Shown here: positions 17,067 through 24,839 of the stretch, one piece after another
Position numbering within the stretch: position 1 is the first letter of the stretch
How the letters are laid out: every line of letters begins with the position of its first letter
From: Ignisphaera sp.
GTDB lineage: Archaea > Thermoproteota > Thermoprotei_A > Sulfolobales > Ignisphaeraceae
Direction: 5' to 3'
Assembly (NCBI GenBank): GCA_020833345.1
Contig: JAJHQM010000007.1
Coordinates: 1 to 38,169, forward strand
DNA length: 38,169 bases
The notes under the pieces: model-generated
Told to the model about the DNA's origin: nothing
Databases searched by the model: none
Seen by the model: the letters and a program-made list of their open reading frames with translations, nothing else
Program-made: the position numbers and the translations under genes

Positions 17067-17702
17067 AACCCTAGCTTCATATATTGGAACATATTCAACA
17101 ATTATTCTGAAATACTCCTCAGGAAGCATAACATTGCCTTCATCATCTATTGGAAATGCGTAAGGCAACTCTACTTCTAATTCAATTGCTGAACTCATCT
17201 TCTTTTTCACTCTCAATCCAAACACATACTTTATATCACCTATCTCTCTTCCGCTCTCAACAAGTTTTACAACATATGCTGCTCCAGCTATCGTATACTG
17301 ATGTCTCCCTATATTTCTTGCAGTAGCAGTTGGCATTTTCGAAGTTATGAACTTATGTGTCCTCCCTGCCGGTGGATGGGAACCCATTATACCCCCTATA
17401 ACGACATAAGCAGTTCTTTTTAAGTCCGTTGGTGTTAGTACGGTTTCTGCTTTAGGGTCTAGGACTATGACATCTGTTCTATCTTTTAGCATCACTGTTA
17501 CAGAATCTTGAAACACCATGCCGAGCTTTTTCAATATTAGCTCAGATTCGCGTTTCTTAACGTTAGTAAATATAGTTCTTCCTTCAAATAATTTTGAAGC
17601 AATTTCATACTCTTTTAAAAGCCATTTATTTAAACAAGGCTCTAAGTGCTCTATAATGAGTGTGAACATTTTCGAATCCTCGTTCTTAATAAACCTCATC
17701 AT
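17031..17702 (-). CDS. SFM1-like SPOUT methyltransferase
   Basis: 223 residues resembling the SFM1-like family (described as predicted SAM-dependent RNA methyltransferases; the yeast member methylates an arginine of ribosomal protein S3). Features are the N-terminal FTLIIEHLEPCLNKWLLKEY, the strand-turn VIVLDPKAETVLTPTDL, and the SAM-binding knot region VVIGGIMGSHPPAGRTHKF followed by RNIGRHQYTIAGAAYVVKLV. I chose the ATG at 17700-17702, but ATG at 17697 or 17667 cannot be excluded. It is divergent from the Sm-like gene. Whether the substrate is RNA or a ribosomal protein is unknown. Confidence 0.8.
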   Translation of the reverse strand: MMRFIKNEDSKMFTLIIEHLEPCLNKWLLKEYEIASKLFEGRTIFTNVKKRESELILKKLGMVFQDSVTVMLKDRTDVIVLDPKAETVLTPTDLKRTAYVVIGGIMGSHPPAGRTHKFITSKMPTATARNIGRHQYTIAGAAYVVKLVESGREIGDIKYVFGLRVKKKMSSAIELEVELPYAFPIDDEGNVMLPEEYFRIIVEYVPIYEARVLASNQDVCQNE

Positions 17703-17753
17703 ATAAACTTTTAAATTGTAATTAAATAGAGTGAAGTTGTTAGGTTGGATATT

Positions 17754-18035
17754 ATGGCTATAATGCAGCAAAGAATTACATTAACGCCTTTAAAGATACT
17801 GAGAGGAGCTATGAATAAAACCGTGCTAGTAAAAGTCAAGGAGAACACCGAGTTCATTGGAAGGCTTGTTATGACAGATCCCACAATGAATGTAGTTTTA
17901 GAGGAAGCCACGGAGTACAAAGATGGTGGAGCAGAAGTCATTGCAAAGTATGGTAGGATACTGATTAGAGGAAGCCAAATACTATACATATGTGTGGATT
18001 ACACAGAAGCTCAGCTAAGGTCTGCTTCAACATAG
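17754..18035 (+). CDS. Sm-like archaeal protein (SmAP/LSm)
   Basis: 93 residues containing the Sm fold: Sm1 motif from VLVKVKENTEFIGRLVMTDPTMNVVLEEA and Sm2 from AKYGRILIRGSQILYICV. It forms rings that bind U-rich RNA. The ATG at 17754 follows AGGTTGG; an in-frame TTG at 17745 would remove that site. It is followed after 9 nt by a tiny four-Cys gene, so the two are probably one operon. Confidence 0.93.
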   Translation: MAIMQQRITLTPLKILRGAMNKTVLVKVKENTEFIGRLVMTDPTMNVVLEEATEYKDGGAEVIAKYGRILIRGSQILYICVDYTEAQLRSAST

Positions 18036-18044
18036 TGAATTACT

Positions 18045-18203
18045 ATGAAAAGAATGCGTTTACCTAGTACTTGTCCAATAAACTTCGAGTTCTCGGTTAA
18101 TAATATAGATTGTAAAGTATGTAAGTATTTTAATGCCTGTCTAAATGCCTTTACGAAAGCTGAAAGACTTAGCAAGAGCATTACTAGTAAGAGGAGCTAC
18201 TAA
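18045..18203 (+). CDS. Small four-cysteine protein downstream of the Sm-like gene
   Basis: 52 residues, MKRMRLPSTCP to SITSKRSY. Cys10, Cys23, Cys26 and Cys32 (TCP, then DCKVCKYFNAC) form a probable zinc or iron-sulfur site; the rest is basic. The ATG lies 9 nt after the Sm-like stop, with GTGA six bases upstream. The short spacing and Cys pattern argue for a real gene. It may act with the Sm-like protein on RNA, but that is inferred only from position. I know of no named family. Confidence 0.68.
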   Translation: MKRMRLPSTCPINFEFSVNNIDCKVCKYFNACLNAFTKAERLSKSITSKRSY

Positions 18204-18256
18204 TGCCATGCAGTCATGGTGTTACTCACTATATTGATGTTCTAAGGCAGATATAA

Positions 18257-18266
18257 GTATATAAGC
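18257..18266 (+). promoter_or_regulatory. TATA box of the S-adenosylmethionine synthetase gene
   Basis: GTATATAAGC is a good TATA element; transcription would start near 18290. The gene's start codon is preceded by GGAGAGG. Confidence 0.6.
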
Positions 18267-18311
18267 CACGACATAGGTTAAATAAGGTTAAAGGCTGTTT
18301 CGGAGAGGGCT

Positions 18312-19526
18312 ATGGTGAACATTAATGTATCTGAGTACAGATGGATAGGTATCGAAAATATTGATGTTGAAATTGTTGAGAGAAAAGGTGTTGGGCATCC
18401 AGACTACATGGCTGACGGCATTGCTGAAGCCGTGAGTAAAGAGCTAAGCAAGTATTATCTCAAAAGATTTAATACTATACTGCATCACAATGTTGACAAG
18501 GTTCTCATTGTGGGGGGACAAGCTTATCCAACATTTGGTGGAGGAGAGGTTTTACAGCCAATATATGTAATAGTGTCTGGTAGAGCGACTTCATATGTTA
18601 GAACGAGGGAGGGGGTAGAATTCATACCAATTGGAACCCTGGTATTGAGGGCTGCAAAGAATTGGCTTAGAGAAAACTTCAGGTTTCTGAATCCGGAAGA
18701 ACATGTAGTTATAGATTACAAAATTGGACATGGGAGTGCAGATTTAGTTGGCCTCTTTGAATTAGGCTTAAAGAGAATGCCGCTTGCAAATGATACTAGT
18801 TTTGGCACAGGTTTTGCACCTTTATCCCCATTAGAGAGTATTGTATATGGTGTTGAGAGATTTCTGAATTCAAAAGAATTAAAGAATAAGTTGCCTGTTG
18901 TAGGTGAAGATGTAAAAGTTATGGGGCTTAGAGTAGGGAAAAAAATAAGACTCACCATAGCCATAGCTATGGTGTCTAAATTTGTTAAAGATAAGGGAGA
19001 GTATATGGCACTTAAAGATGCTATAAAGGATGCAATACTTGATTACATAGCTAAGAAGACTGCAGAATATGATGTAGAGGTGCATATTAATACTGCTGAT
19101 AAACCTGAGGAAGGAATACTATATTTGACCGTAACAGGAACCTCGGCAGAACACGGCGACGATGGTGCTACAGGAAGAGGTAATAGAGTAAACGGGCTTA
19201 TAACACCAATGAGGCCTATGAGCTTAGAAGCTACGGCAGGCAAAAACCCTGTAAGCCATGTTGGTAAACTTTACAATGTTGTAGCAAATATCATAGCTAA
19301 TAGAGTTTATAGTGAGGTTAAGGGTGTTAAGGAGGTTTACGTGAATGTACTTAGCCAAATTGGTAAACCAGTGAATGAGCCACAAATTGTAGATATAAAG
19401 ATTGTGCCAATAGAAAGGCTTACATCTGATATGATTGATGATGCTAAGTCTATAGCTGAAGAAACTATGAACAAAGTTTCTGAGCTGACATACGAGATTA
19501 TAGAAAATAAAATTCAACTCTTCTGA
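18312..19526 (+). CDS. mat: Archaeal S-adenosylmethionine synthetase
   Basis: Makes S-adenosylmethionine from methionine and ATP. The 404-residue length and motifs [45 protein letters not shown] and [17 protein letters not shown] define the archaeal MAT family, which differs strongly in sequence from bacterial MetK. The ATG follows GGAGAGG. Its last 13 bases overlap the convergent DUF460 gene. Likely a single-gene transcript. Confidence 0.97.
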   Translation: MVNINVSEYRWIGIENIDVEIVERKGVGHPDYMADGIAEAVSKELSKYYLKRFNTILHHNVDKVLIVGGQAYPTFGGGEVLQPIYVIVSGRATSYVRTREGVEFIPIGTLVLRAAKNWLRENFRFLNPEEHVVIDYKIGHGSADLVGLFELGLKRMPLANDTSFGTGFAPLSPLESIVYGVERFLNSKELKNKLPVVGEDVKVMGLRVGKKIRLTIAIAMVSKFVKDKGEYMALKDAIKDAILDYIAKKTAEYDVEVHINTADKPEEGILYLTVTGTSAEHGDDGATGRGNRVNGLITPMRPMSLEATAGKNPVSHVGKLYNVVANIIANRVYSEVKGVKEVYVNVLSQIGKPVNEPQIVDIKIVPIERLTSDMIDDAKSIAEETMNKVSELTYEIIENKIQLF

Positions 19527-21526
19527 GCATCTTCCTTAAACAGATTTCTTCTATAATCCTCAATTATTTCCTTTACTTTCTTTAAGTTGAGGGATTCCAT
19601 TATGCGCTTCCTTTGCTTATATTCAATTAATTCATTATAAGCCTTTGTCACCGCTTCAACAACCTCATTTTTACTGAATACAGCAATATCATCAAATATT
19701 GCAAGAGGCTGAAGTTTTTTACACACAATGCCAACTTCAAACTCTAATAGTTTATCTACTACCTCCTCCAGACACTCATTCAGTATTAGTATTAGGGGCT
19801 TTTCCACCTTTTTTAACTCACTCATTTCAATGAAGTTCTTGAGTACAAAGATTGCATTTGCCTCCCCTATGCGAATAACCTTGTAAGGCTCAATATCTTT
19901 AGCCACGGGTACCAATATTAATTCTCCCTTTGCAATACCCTTGAGGAGGTTACTCATATTCTTCCTCTCCTCTACGTGCCCTCTTAACTTATCTTCAAGA
20001 GCTAGTATGTGAGTTTGTAGTTGCTTAATCCTTTCTTTAAGCTCACTAATTGTTCTGTCCTTTGCAACTTCTATATCAATGAGGCCTTTAGTTTCAAACT
20101 TTCTCTCAAATTCAATATCTTGAAGTTTGTTCTCTAATTCAGATACACGCTTCCTTAAAAGCTCTCTCTCCTTGACTAATTCATTCAACTTTTCCTCTAA
20201 TAGCTTTACTTTTTCACAGCAATTAATAGCTGCAGTAACATTGTGAAATAGCGAAGTTATATGCCCTGTACTATTAGAGTTAGAGTAGTAAAGATTTTTT
20301 AGATGTTCTTCAATGGCGTATTCTATAGCCTCATTAACAGTCTTTCCTTTTAGTATCTGTAGCTTAATATCATCTATGTCTACATCCAAGCCCAACTCTA
20401 TTATTCTTCTTTCAACTTCGATAAATTTCTTCTCGAAAGCTTTGTATGCTTTTAGAGCTGCCGCCAAGGCATCTCTTTCATGTGAGGTTTTAATTTCTGT
20501 TGTAAGGCCTCTTTTAAGAGCCCAATTTATCAATTCTTCTTTATCCTCTATAGATAAGTTCTTGTGTGGTGCATACAATTGAAGTCCTAACATTGATGCT
20601 ATTTTCTTAGTGCTTTCAGGTGGGGGATTCTTATCTGTAGCGATGAGAACAGGCGTGCCTAATGCATACACCTTATTTATTATGGACAGCTTATCAAATT
20701 CCTTTGATGAAAATGTAAAGCATTGCTTAAGTGAAAGGTCTATTACAGCTACACCTGTCTCTATACCAGGGTCTATGCCTACTACAACAGGCCTCTTAGC
20801 GTACTCTTCATTAACAAATTCTATTGTAGTAAACTCTGGTTTTACAAGAACCCTTATATCATTACCGTGGTAAGGCTTCACTATTCTCTTAACTGTAGCT
20901 ATATCTGCGTAGGCTACCAGTACAGCGCTCTCTAACCCTCCTCTACCTCTCTTAAGAATTATGTCATAGTATATCTGAGCCTCGTCAAGCCTTTTCCTAA
21001 TCTCCTTTACAGCACGAAGTATAGCTGTTCTCATTCCACGTGCAAAAATGCTAGCCCTGCTTCCACCAGACCCTGGAGACCTGGCTCTAGCAACTATGAT
21101 CTTAGCTCTCGATCCAACTCCTCTAACAACTGTACCTATATTATTAAGTGCAAGCAAAGCACATATGTATGCTGTTTGCAAAGGCTTTGGCTTTGAGCTT
21201 ATGCTTATACCAATTTTCTCAGCCTGCTTCACAACGTCAATGAACATTCTATTTTCTAATGTAACTTGATATACTAAAGCATTTGCTGGAAGGAGTTCAA
21301 AAATTTTGCTTAGGTATTTCTTTGTAGGAGCAAGTTCAAAGACATTATCAATTCCTATTTTATCAACTTTAAGCTCCCAAGCAACTCTAATAAGACCTTT
21401 TAAAGGAACTTCAATAGACTCATACAGAACTTCAAGATCTTCATTAATCACAACTACAGCATAAAGTGGCGGATTTGATTGAGAAAGCGGACTCCCCTTA
21501 ACTATATCTACACCCATTACCTTCAT
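19514..21526 (-). CDS. DUF460 protein with RNase H-like fold and long coiled coil
   Basis: 670 residues of the archaeal DUF460 family. The N-terminal and central part includes VVVGIDPGIETGVAVIDL (from about residue 247), a RuvC/RNase H-like first strand with its catalytic Asp, and later TSHERDALAAALKAYKAF, the matching acidic position. Residues about 430-520 are a coiled coil, and a C-terminal alpha/beta region follows. A nuclease role is suggested by fold but not shown. It is 18 nt upstream of rio2's stop on the same strand order rio2 to DUF460, so the two may be cotranscribed. Confidence 0.87.
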   Translation of the reverse strand: MKVMGVDIVKGSPLSQSNPPLYAVVVINEDLEVLYESIEVPLKGLIRVAWELKVDKIGIDNVFELAPTKKYLSKIFELLPANALVYQVTLENRMFIDVVKQAEKIGISISSKPKPLQTAYICALLALNNIGTVVRGVGSRAKIIVARARSPGSGGSRASIFARGMRTAILRAVKEIRKRLDEAQIYYDIILKRGRGGLESAVLVAYADIATVKRIVKPYHGNDIRVLVKPEFTTIEFVNEEYAKRPVVVGIDPGIETGVAVIDLSLKQCFTFSSKEFDKLSIINKVYALGTPVLIATDKNPPPESTKKIASMLGLQLYAPHKNLSIEDKEELINWALKRGLTTEIKTSHERDALAAALKAYKAFEKKFIEVERRIIELGLDVDIDDIKLQILKGKTVNEAIEYAIEEHLKNLYYSNSNSTGHITSLFHNVTAAINCCEKVKLLEEKLNELVKERELLRKRVSELENKLQDIEFERKFETKGLIDIEVAKDRTISELKERIKQLQTHILALEDKLRGHVEERKNMSNLLKGIAKGELILVPVAKDIEPYKVIRIGEANAIFVLKNFIEMSELKKVEKPLILILNECLEEVVDKLLEFEVGIVCKKLQPLAIFDDIAVFSKNEVVEAVTKAYNELIEYKQRKRIMESLNLKKVKEIIEDYRRNLFKEDAQKS

Positions 21527-21544
21527 ACTATCACTACATTAGCT

Positions 21545-22438
21545 TTAAGCGTTGTTTCCCTTCATTATGTACCTTATAACCTCATTTAAATCCTTATCTA
21601 ACTTAAATTTCCTTTTAAAGAATTTTAATATATTTTCTACATCCTTTTTAAGAACCTCATAAGCTCTAGGATCGGCTGTAGAGACGTACTGTGGCCAGTC
21701 AATTATATAACTTTTCATATTTTCCAAGTTTATTATAACATTATGTTCACTAAGATCGCCATGAATAAGCTTTGCTTTGCTATAAGCATTCTTAATAATA
21801 TCGATTATCTGTTGCAATACCTCTTCAGGATTCTCAAGGTATTCCACAGCATATAAGTCAACACCAGGTATATATTCAATAACAACTGCATGTAGGGCTC
21901 CTCCATAGAATTTGGGAACACCATTTATGGAATACCTATTTAATATAGTTAAAGCTTCTCTTTCTCTACTACCTGATACTATGCTCTTAATGAGCCATGA
22001 TGTGCCCTTAGTTTCATTACCATAACTTCTCACTTTACTTATATTTCTAAAGCTTTTCCAGATTCTGTGAAACTTTATAACTACAGTACCACCATCTTCA
22101 GAAATCCCCATGTACAGCTTACTCTCCTTACCTACACCGATCTCATCCCCTATTGCTTTCACAATATTTTTCATAACTAATCGATGTAAAGCTACGCAAT
22201 CTAATCCGAGAAAACACAATCTATATGCCTCCATAGTTTGATGACGCTCTATTAGCTTAAGCTTAACGAGTTTCTTGACTCGAGCTACAATCTCCTTATC
22301 TGAAAGCTTTTTCTTAAAATTCTTAACAATGACTTCTAATGGTATGTATTCAAACCTGTTTAAGTTATGTACAAAGTGCTCTAGCAGCTGAAAGTCTTCG
22401 TGAACAAGCTTTTTGTATATAATGCCAATCTTCGTAAT
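21545..22438 (-). CDS. rio2: RIO2-type atypical protein kinase, probably starting at ATT
   Basis: Kinase/ATPase of small ribosomal subunit maturation. The kinase domain has VGKESKLYMG (nucleotide loop), catalytic LIHGDLSEHNVII and the RIO2 form of the metal site, YIIDWPQY. An N-terminal winged helix, typical of RIO2, is encoded upstream of the first ATG (22232-22234): IYKKLVHEDFQLLEHFVHNL, FEYIPLEVI, KKLVKLKLIER. In that frame there is no ATG, GTG or TTG back to the stop. ATT at 22436-22438 lies five bases after AGGTG and yields MITKIGIIYKKL, about 297 residues, the normal family length. Alternatives are a +1 frameshift from the preceding mini-ORF, or a sequence error. Confidence 0.85.
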   Translation of the reverse strand: MTKIGIIYKKLVHEDFQLLEHFVHNLNRFEYIPLEVIVKNFKKKLSDKEIVARVKKLVKLKLIERHQTMEAYRLCFLGLDCVALHRLVMKNIVKAIGDEIGVGKESKLYMGISEDGGTVVIKFHRIWKSFRNISKVRSYGNETKGTSWLIKSIVSGSREREALTILNRYSINGVPKFYGGALHAVVIEYIPGVDLYAVEYLENPEEVLQQIIDIIKNAYSKAKLIHGDLSEHNVIINLENMKSYIIDWPQYVSTADPRAYEVLKKDVENILKFFKRKFKLDKDLNEVIRYIMKGNNA

Positions 22439-22439
22439 A

Positions 22440-22523
22440 CTAACACCTATACGTCTTAGTGTCAGTGGCGGCCGCGTTTCTCTTCATTCCTCTTAGGTCA
22501 AGAGCGCGGGATTCTTCATCCAT
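22440..22523 (-). other. GC-rich rio2 leader: 27-codon mini-ORF and/or C/D-box-like RNA
   Basis: The minus strand opens with ATG at 22521-22523, about 25 nt after a TATA box, and reads 27 codons to a TAG at 22440-22442; the proposed rio2 ATT begins one base later. The codons are GC-rich (CGC, GCG, GCC, TCC), unlike neighbouring genes. The same stretch also carries ATGAAGA (22513-22519), TTGA (22498-22501), ATGAAGA (22481-22487) and CTGA (22462-22465), a degenerate C-D'-C'-D order. It may be a leader peptide, a guide RNA, or both. Confidence 0.45.
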
Positions 22524-22542
22524 GTGCTAATACTAGTATAAC

Positions 22543-22552
22543 AAATTTTAAG
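22543..22552 (-). promoter_or_regulatory. TATA box for the rio2 leader transcript
   Basis: The minus strand reads CTTAAAATTT, centred about 25 nt before the mini-ORF ATG at 22523, indicating that transcription begins at or next to that ATG. Confidence 0.55.
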
Positions 22553-22562
22553 TTTATTAAGG
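22553..22562 (+). promoter_or_regulatory. TATA-like element of the conserved gene at 22586
   Basis: TTTATTAAGG lies about 28 nt before the ATG at 22586, leaderless spacing. It abuts the divergent rio2 TATA box, so the two promoters may compete for TBP. Confidence 0.45.
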
Positions 22563-22585
22563 AAATATTTTGATGATGATCATCT

Positions 22586-23053
22586 ATGGCTCAGCACCTC
22601 AAGAATCCGCCAAGGATAAAGGTGTTGGAGGCTTTAGGTTGCATAGTTGATGGAAGGATCAAGATTTTAGATGATAATCGTGCTAAGGTGGTGTCATCTG
22701 ACGGCAGTAGAGAGTATCGCGTTTATGTAGATCTTCGGAGAGGAGTTGTATATAGTGATGATAATGGAACCAAGTTTAGAGGATATGTAGGGTATCCAAT
22801 AATAGCATTCCTCATGGTTAAAAGCGTTCTGCCATATAATGAAACTGTAGCAAAGGCTCTTGCAGGGCTTCCGTGGAAGAAGCTTAATGAAACATATAAG
22901 AGTTATGCGACTGTTGAAGGTGTAGTAAAGGATATTGTTAGGCAGCGTGGCGTGGATCCAAGATTTTTAGAAACACTAGTAAGTAAGGTATTGTCACAAC
23001 TCTCAAAACTTTCGCTAGTCTATGATCCAAGTATTGAAAAAGCTTGGACTTGA
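22586..23053 (+). CDS. Conserved archaeal-type protein of unknown function
   Basis: 155 residues. The N-terminal half is beta-rich (RIKVLEALGCIVDGRIKILD, YRVYVDLRRGVVYSDDNGT). A hydrophobic helix follows (GYPIIAFLMVKSVLPY), and the C-terminal half is helical with many Lys and Leu (LAGLPWKKLNETYKSYATVE). The pattern of well-spaced Gly/Asp/Pro motifs looks like a conserved crenarchaeal family, but I cannot name it. It is divergent from rio2 with a compact shared promoter region and is probably a single gene. Confidence 0.78.
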   Translation: MAQHLKNPPRIKVLEALGCIVDGRIKILDDNRAKVVSSDGSREYRVYVDLRRGVVYSDDNGTKFRGYVGYPIIAFLMVKSVLPYNETVAKALAGLPWKKLNETYKSYATVEGVVKDIVRQRGVDPRFLETLVSKVLSQLSKLSLVYDPSIEKAWT

Positions 23054-23092
23054 GCACATCAAAGCACATATATATGTTTAAACTTCCTTAGC

Positions 23093-23815
23093 TTATGGTT
23101 TCACAGTGAAATAAAGTCTTTTTCTATTCTTACCCTTATTCTCAGCTTTAATAAGCATTATCTCACCAATTTCACTAGTATTTCTTACATGAGGACCACC
23201 ATCAGCTTGGATGTCTATACCAGGTATCTCAACAATTCTAAGTCTTGATACTGATGGAGGCATTCTAGAGGCTAGCTTAACTATACCAGGTATTTTCATT
23301 GCTTCTTCTCGATTAAGCCAGTATATCTTAACCTCGATGCCCCTCTTAACTATGCTATTGGCTTCGGCAATAGCATCTTCAAATACCTTTTTATCGAAGG
23401 TCTCAAGACTGTAATCATCATATGCATATTCTGGTGTGATGTTGCCGCCTGTTATAAGGGCATTGTACTTGGTATACATTATAGCTGCTATAATATGAGA
23501 AGCTGTGTGAAGCCTCATAATTCTGTACCTCCTTTCCCAATTTATCACCCCTATAACTTCATCATCCACCTTCAGGTTTTCAATTGGTACTTGAATCTTG
23601 TGTAAGACCCTACTACTGTGTTTTTCCAATAGAACTTCTACTACAGTATACCTAATGTCACCCTTAATTATGTACCCTGTATCGCTCTCTAGACCCCCTG
23701 TTTTAGGATGAAATGCTGTTCTATCTAAAATTACGTACATGCCTTCAATAATGTCCAAGACCTTTGCTGTGAACTCCTTTAAGTAACTATCATATTGATA
23801 TAATAGTTCTGTCAT
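23093..23815 (-). CDS. alaX: AlaX-type alanyl-tRNA editing protein
   Basis: Stand-alone trans-editing enzyme that hydrolyses mischarged tRNA-Ala. It has the N-terminal barrel part (FHPKTGGLESDTG) and the editing core with zinc motif HTASH, then DIQADGGPHVRNTSEIG. The usual core is QxCGGTHV; here the Cys ligand position is Asp and the Thr is Pro, which may change the zinc site or the specificity. The 240 residues fit the medium AlaX class. The ATG at 23813-23815 starts MTELLYQYDSYLKEF; six residues further upstream are possible. Confidence 0.87.
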   Translation of the reverse strand: MTELLYQYDSYLKEFTAKVLDIIEGMYVILDRTAFHPKTGGLESDTGYIIKGDIRYTVVEVLLEKHSSRVLHKIQVPIENLKVDDEVIGVINWERRYRIMRLHTASHIIAAIMYTKYNALITGGNITPEYAYDDYSLETFDKKVFEDAIAEANSIVKRGIEVKIYWLNREEAMKIPGIVKLASRMPPSVSRLRIVEIPGIDIQADGGPHVRNTSEIGEIMLIKAENKGKNRKRLYFTVKP

Positions 23816-24053
23816 ACTGCACTCACACAACAAATTTTGCTTATGGTATGTAAAATATTAAAATAGATGGATTTATTAAAGTTTTTGAATATTTCTATAG
23901 CTTGATGGCGTGCTTAGATAACATGAACCCATTGTGTAGAATACTTAATCAAAATCATATAAATGCTCAATAGTCCTAGTGAAGATTTTGAGTAAAGTTA
24001 TGAGGCTATAAAATGATGTAATGATCATATAAAGTCAAGTGTCTCTAGAAGCA

Positions 24054-24060
24054 TTTATAG
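24054..24060 (+). promoter_or_regulatory. TATA-like element of the DUF4443-like regulator
   Basis: TTTATAG lies about 25 nt before the ATG at 24082, consistent with a leaderless transcript. Confidence 0.4.
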
Positions 24061-24081
24061 GCTTTAAAACATGTTAAGTAT

Positions 24082-24738
24082 ATGGGTTGCATTTTGGTAA
24101 CTATAAAGACTCTTCTTCATGAAATAGTTGCCAGTAGAAAAGGAATTAAACCAGCTTTTGAGCCTGCGCATGTAATTAAGGCTCTGCTTATTTTATACGA
24201 GCGTGAGCCCATAGGGAGAAATACCTTATCTAAAATGTTAGGATTGCGAGTCACGTCTACTAGAACCTTGATTCGAAGAATGAAGGAGTATGAGCTTTTG
24301 TTGGTTGACGTTGTTGGGGGGTGTTACCTTACAGAAAGGGGTAAAAAGATTGTAGAAAAAATTTTAAGCATAATGCCAAGGGTAGGTGAAGTTACGAGAA
24401 TCCTTGGGGAGGACATTAGGCTAGCTAAATGTGCATGGGCGTGTGTTGTAAGACAAGGTGCTGTGCTCATACAGAACATTGGAGTGGTAAATGTTAGGGA
24501 TAAAATCATTGCACACGGATCTAAGGCAGCTTTAATAATATTTATCAGCAATGGGCATGCATACCTACCTCCGGAGCGTTTATTCAATGAAGCTAGGTAT
24601 AGTAACTTGAAAAGTTTAAGGGAATTCTTAGCAGCAGAGAATGGGGACGCTATTATAATTTCTTTTTCTGAAGACTCTGCAAGAGCTGAGATAGCATTAC
24701 TAAATGCTGTTATTGATCTATTCTTAGATGTTGAATGA
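24082..24738 (+). CDS. Winged-helix regulator with C-terminal domain, DUF4443-like
   Basis: 218 residues. Residues 20-95 are a winged helix-turn-helix (EPAHVIKALLILYEREPIGRN, LSKMLGLRVTSTRTLIRRMKE, YLTERGKKIVEKI), a DNA-binding or RNA-binding module. The C-terminal half (AKCAWACVVRQGAVLI, GSKAALIIFISNGHAYLPPE) looks like a small-ligand domain, with a Cys pair at CAWAC. This resembles archaeal DUF4443 proteins; I am not certain of the family. It stands alone, divergent from alaX, and HMG-CoA reductase follows with its own promoter. Confidence 0.72.
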   Translation: MGCILVTIKTLLHEIVASRKGIKPAFEPAHVIKALLILYEREPIGRNTLSKMLGLRVTSTRTLIRRMKEYELLLVDVVGGCYLTERGKKIVEKILSIMPRVGEVTRILGEDIRLAKCAWACVVRQGAVLIQNIGVVNVRDKIIAHGSKAALIIFISNGHAYLPPERLFNEARYSNLKSLREFLAAENGDAIIISFSEDSARAEIALLNAVIDLFLDVE

Positions 24739-24787
24739 AATTGTGTCAAATTCTTTAACGCATAGTTACATGTACGTGCTTACTTAA

Positions 24788-24797
24788 CTTATATATT
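24788..24797 (+). promoter_or_regulatory. TATA box of HMG-CoA reductase
   Basis: CTTATATATT is a strong TATA element. Transcription would start near 24817, leaving a short leader with GTAGGAGGCG before the ATG at 24840. Confidence 0.6.
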
Positions 24798-24839
24798 ACC
24801 CCGATAATGTCTATGCCTTAGGTAGGAGGCGACACAATA

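Noticed and set aside
22570-22582. TGATGATGATCATC as a C box or operator
   Set aside because: No D box follows at guide distance; it is just the region between promoter and start codon, and the palindromic TGATCA alone is weak evidence for an operator.
23834-24081. 248-nt gap between alaX and the regulator gene, scanned for RNAs
   Set aside because: AT-rich with promoter-like sequence only; no tRNA, no C/D box order and no convincing small reading frame.
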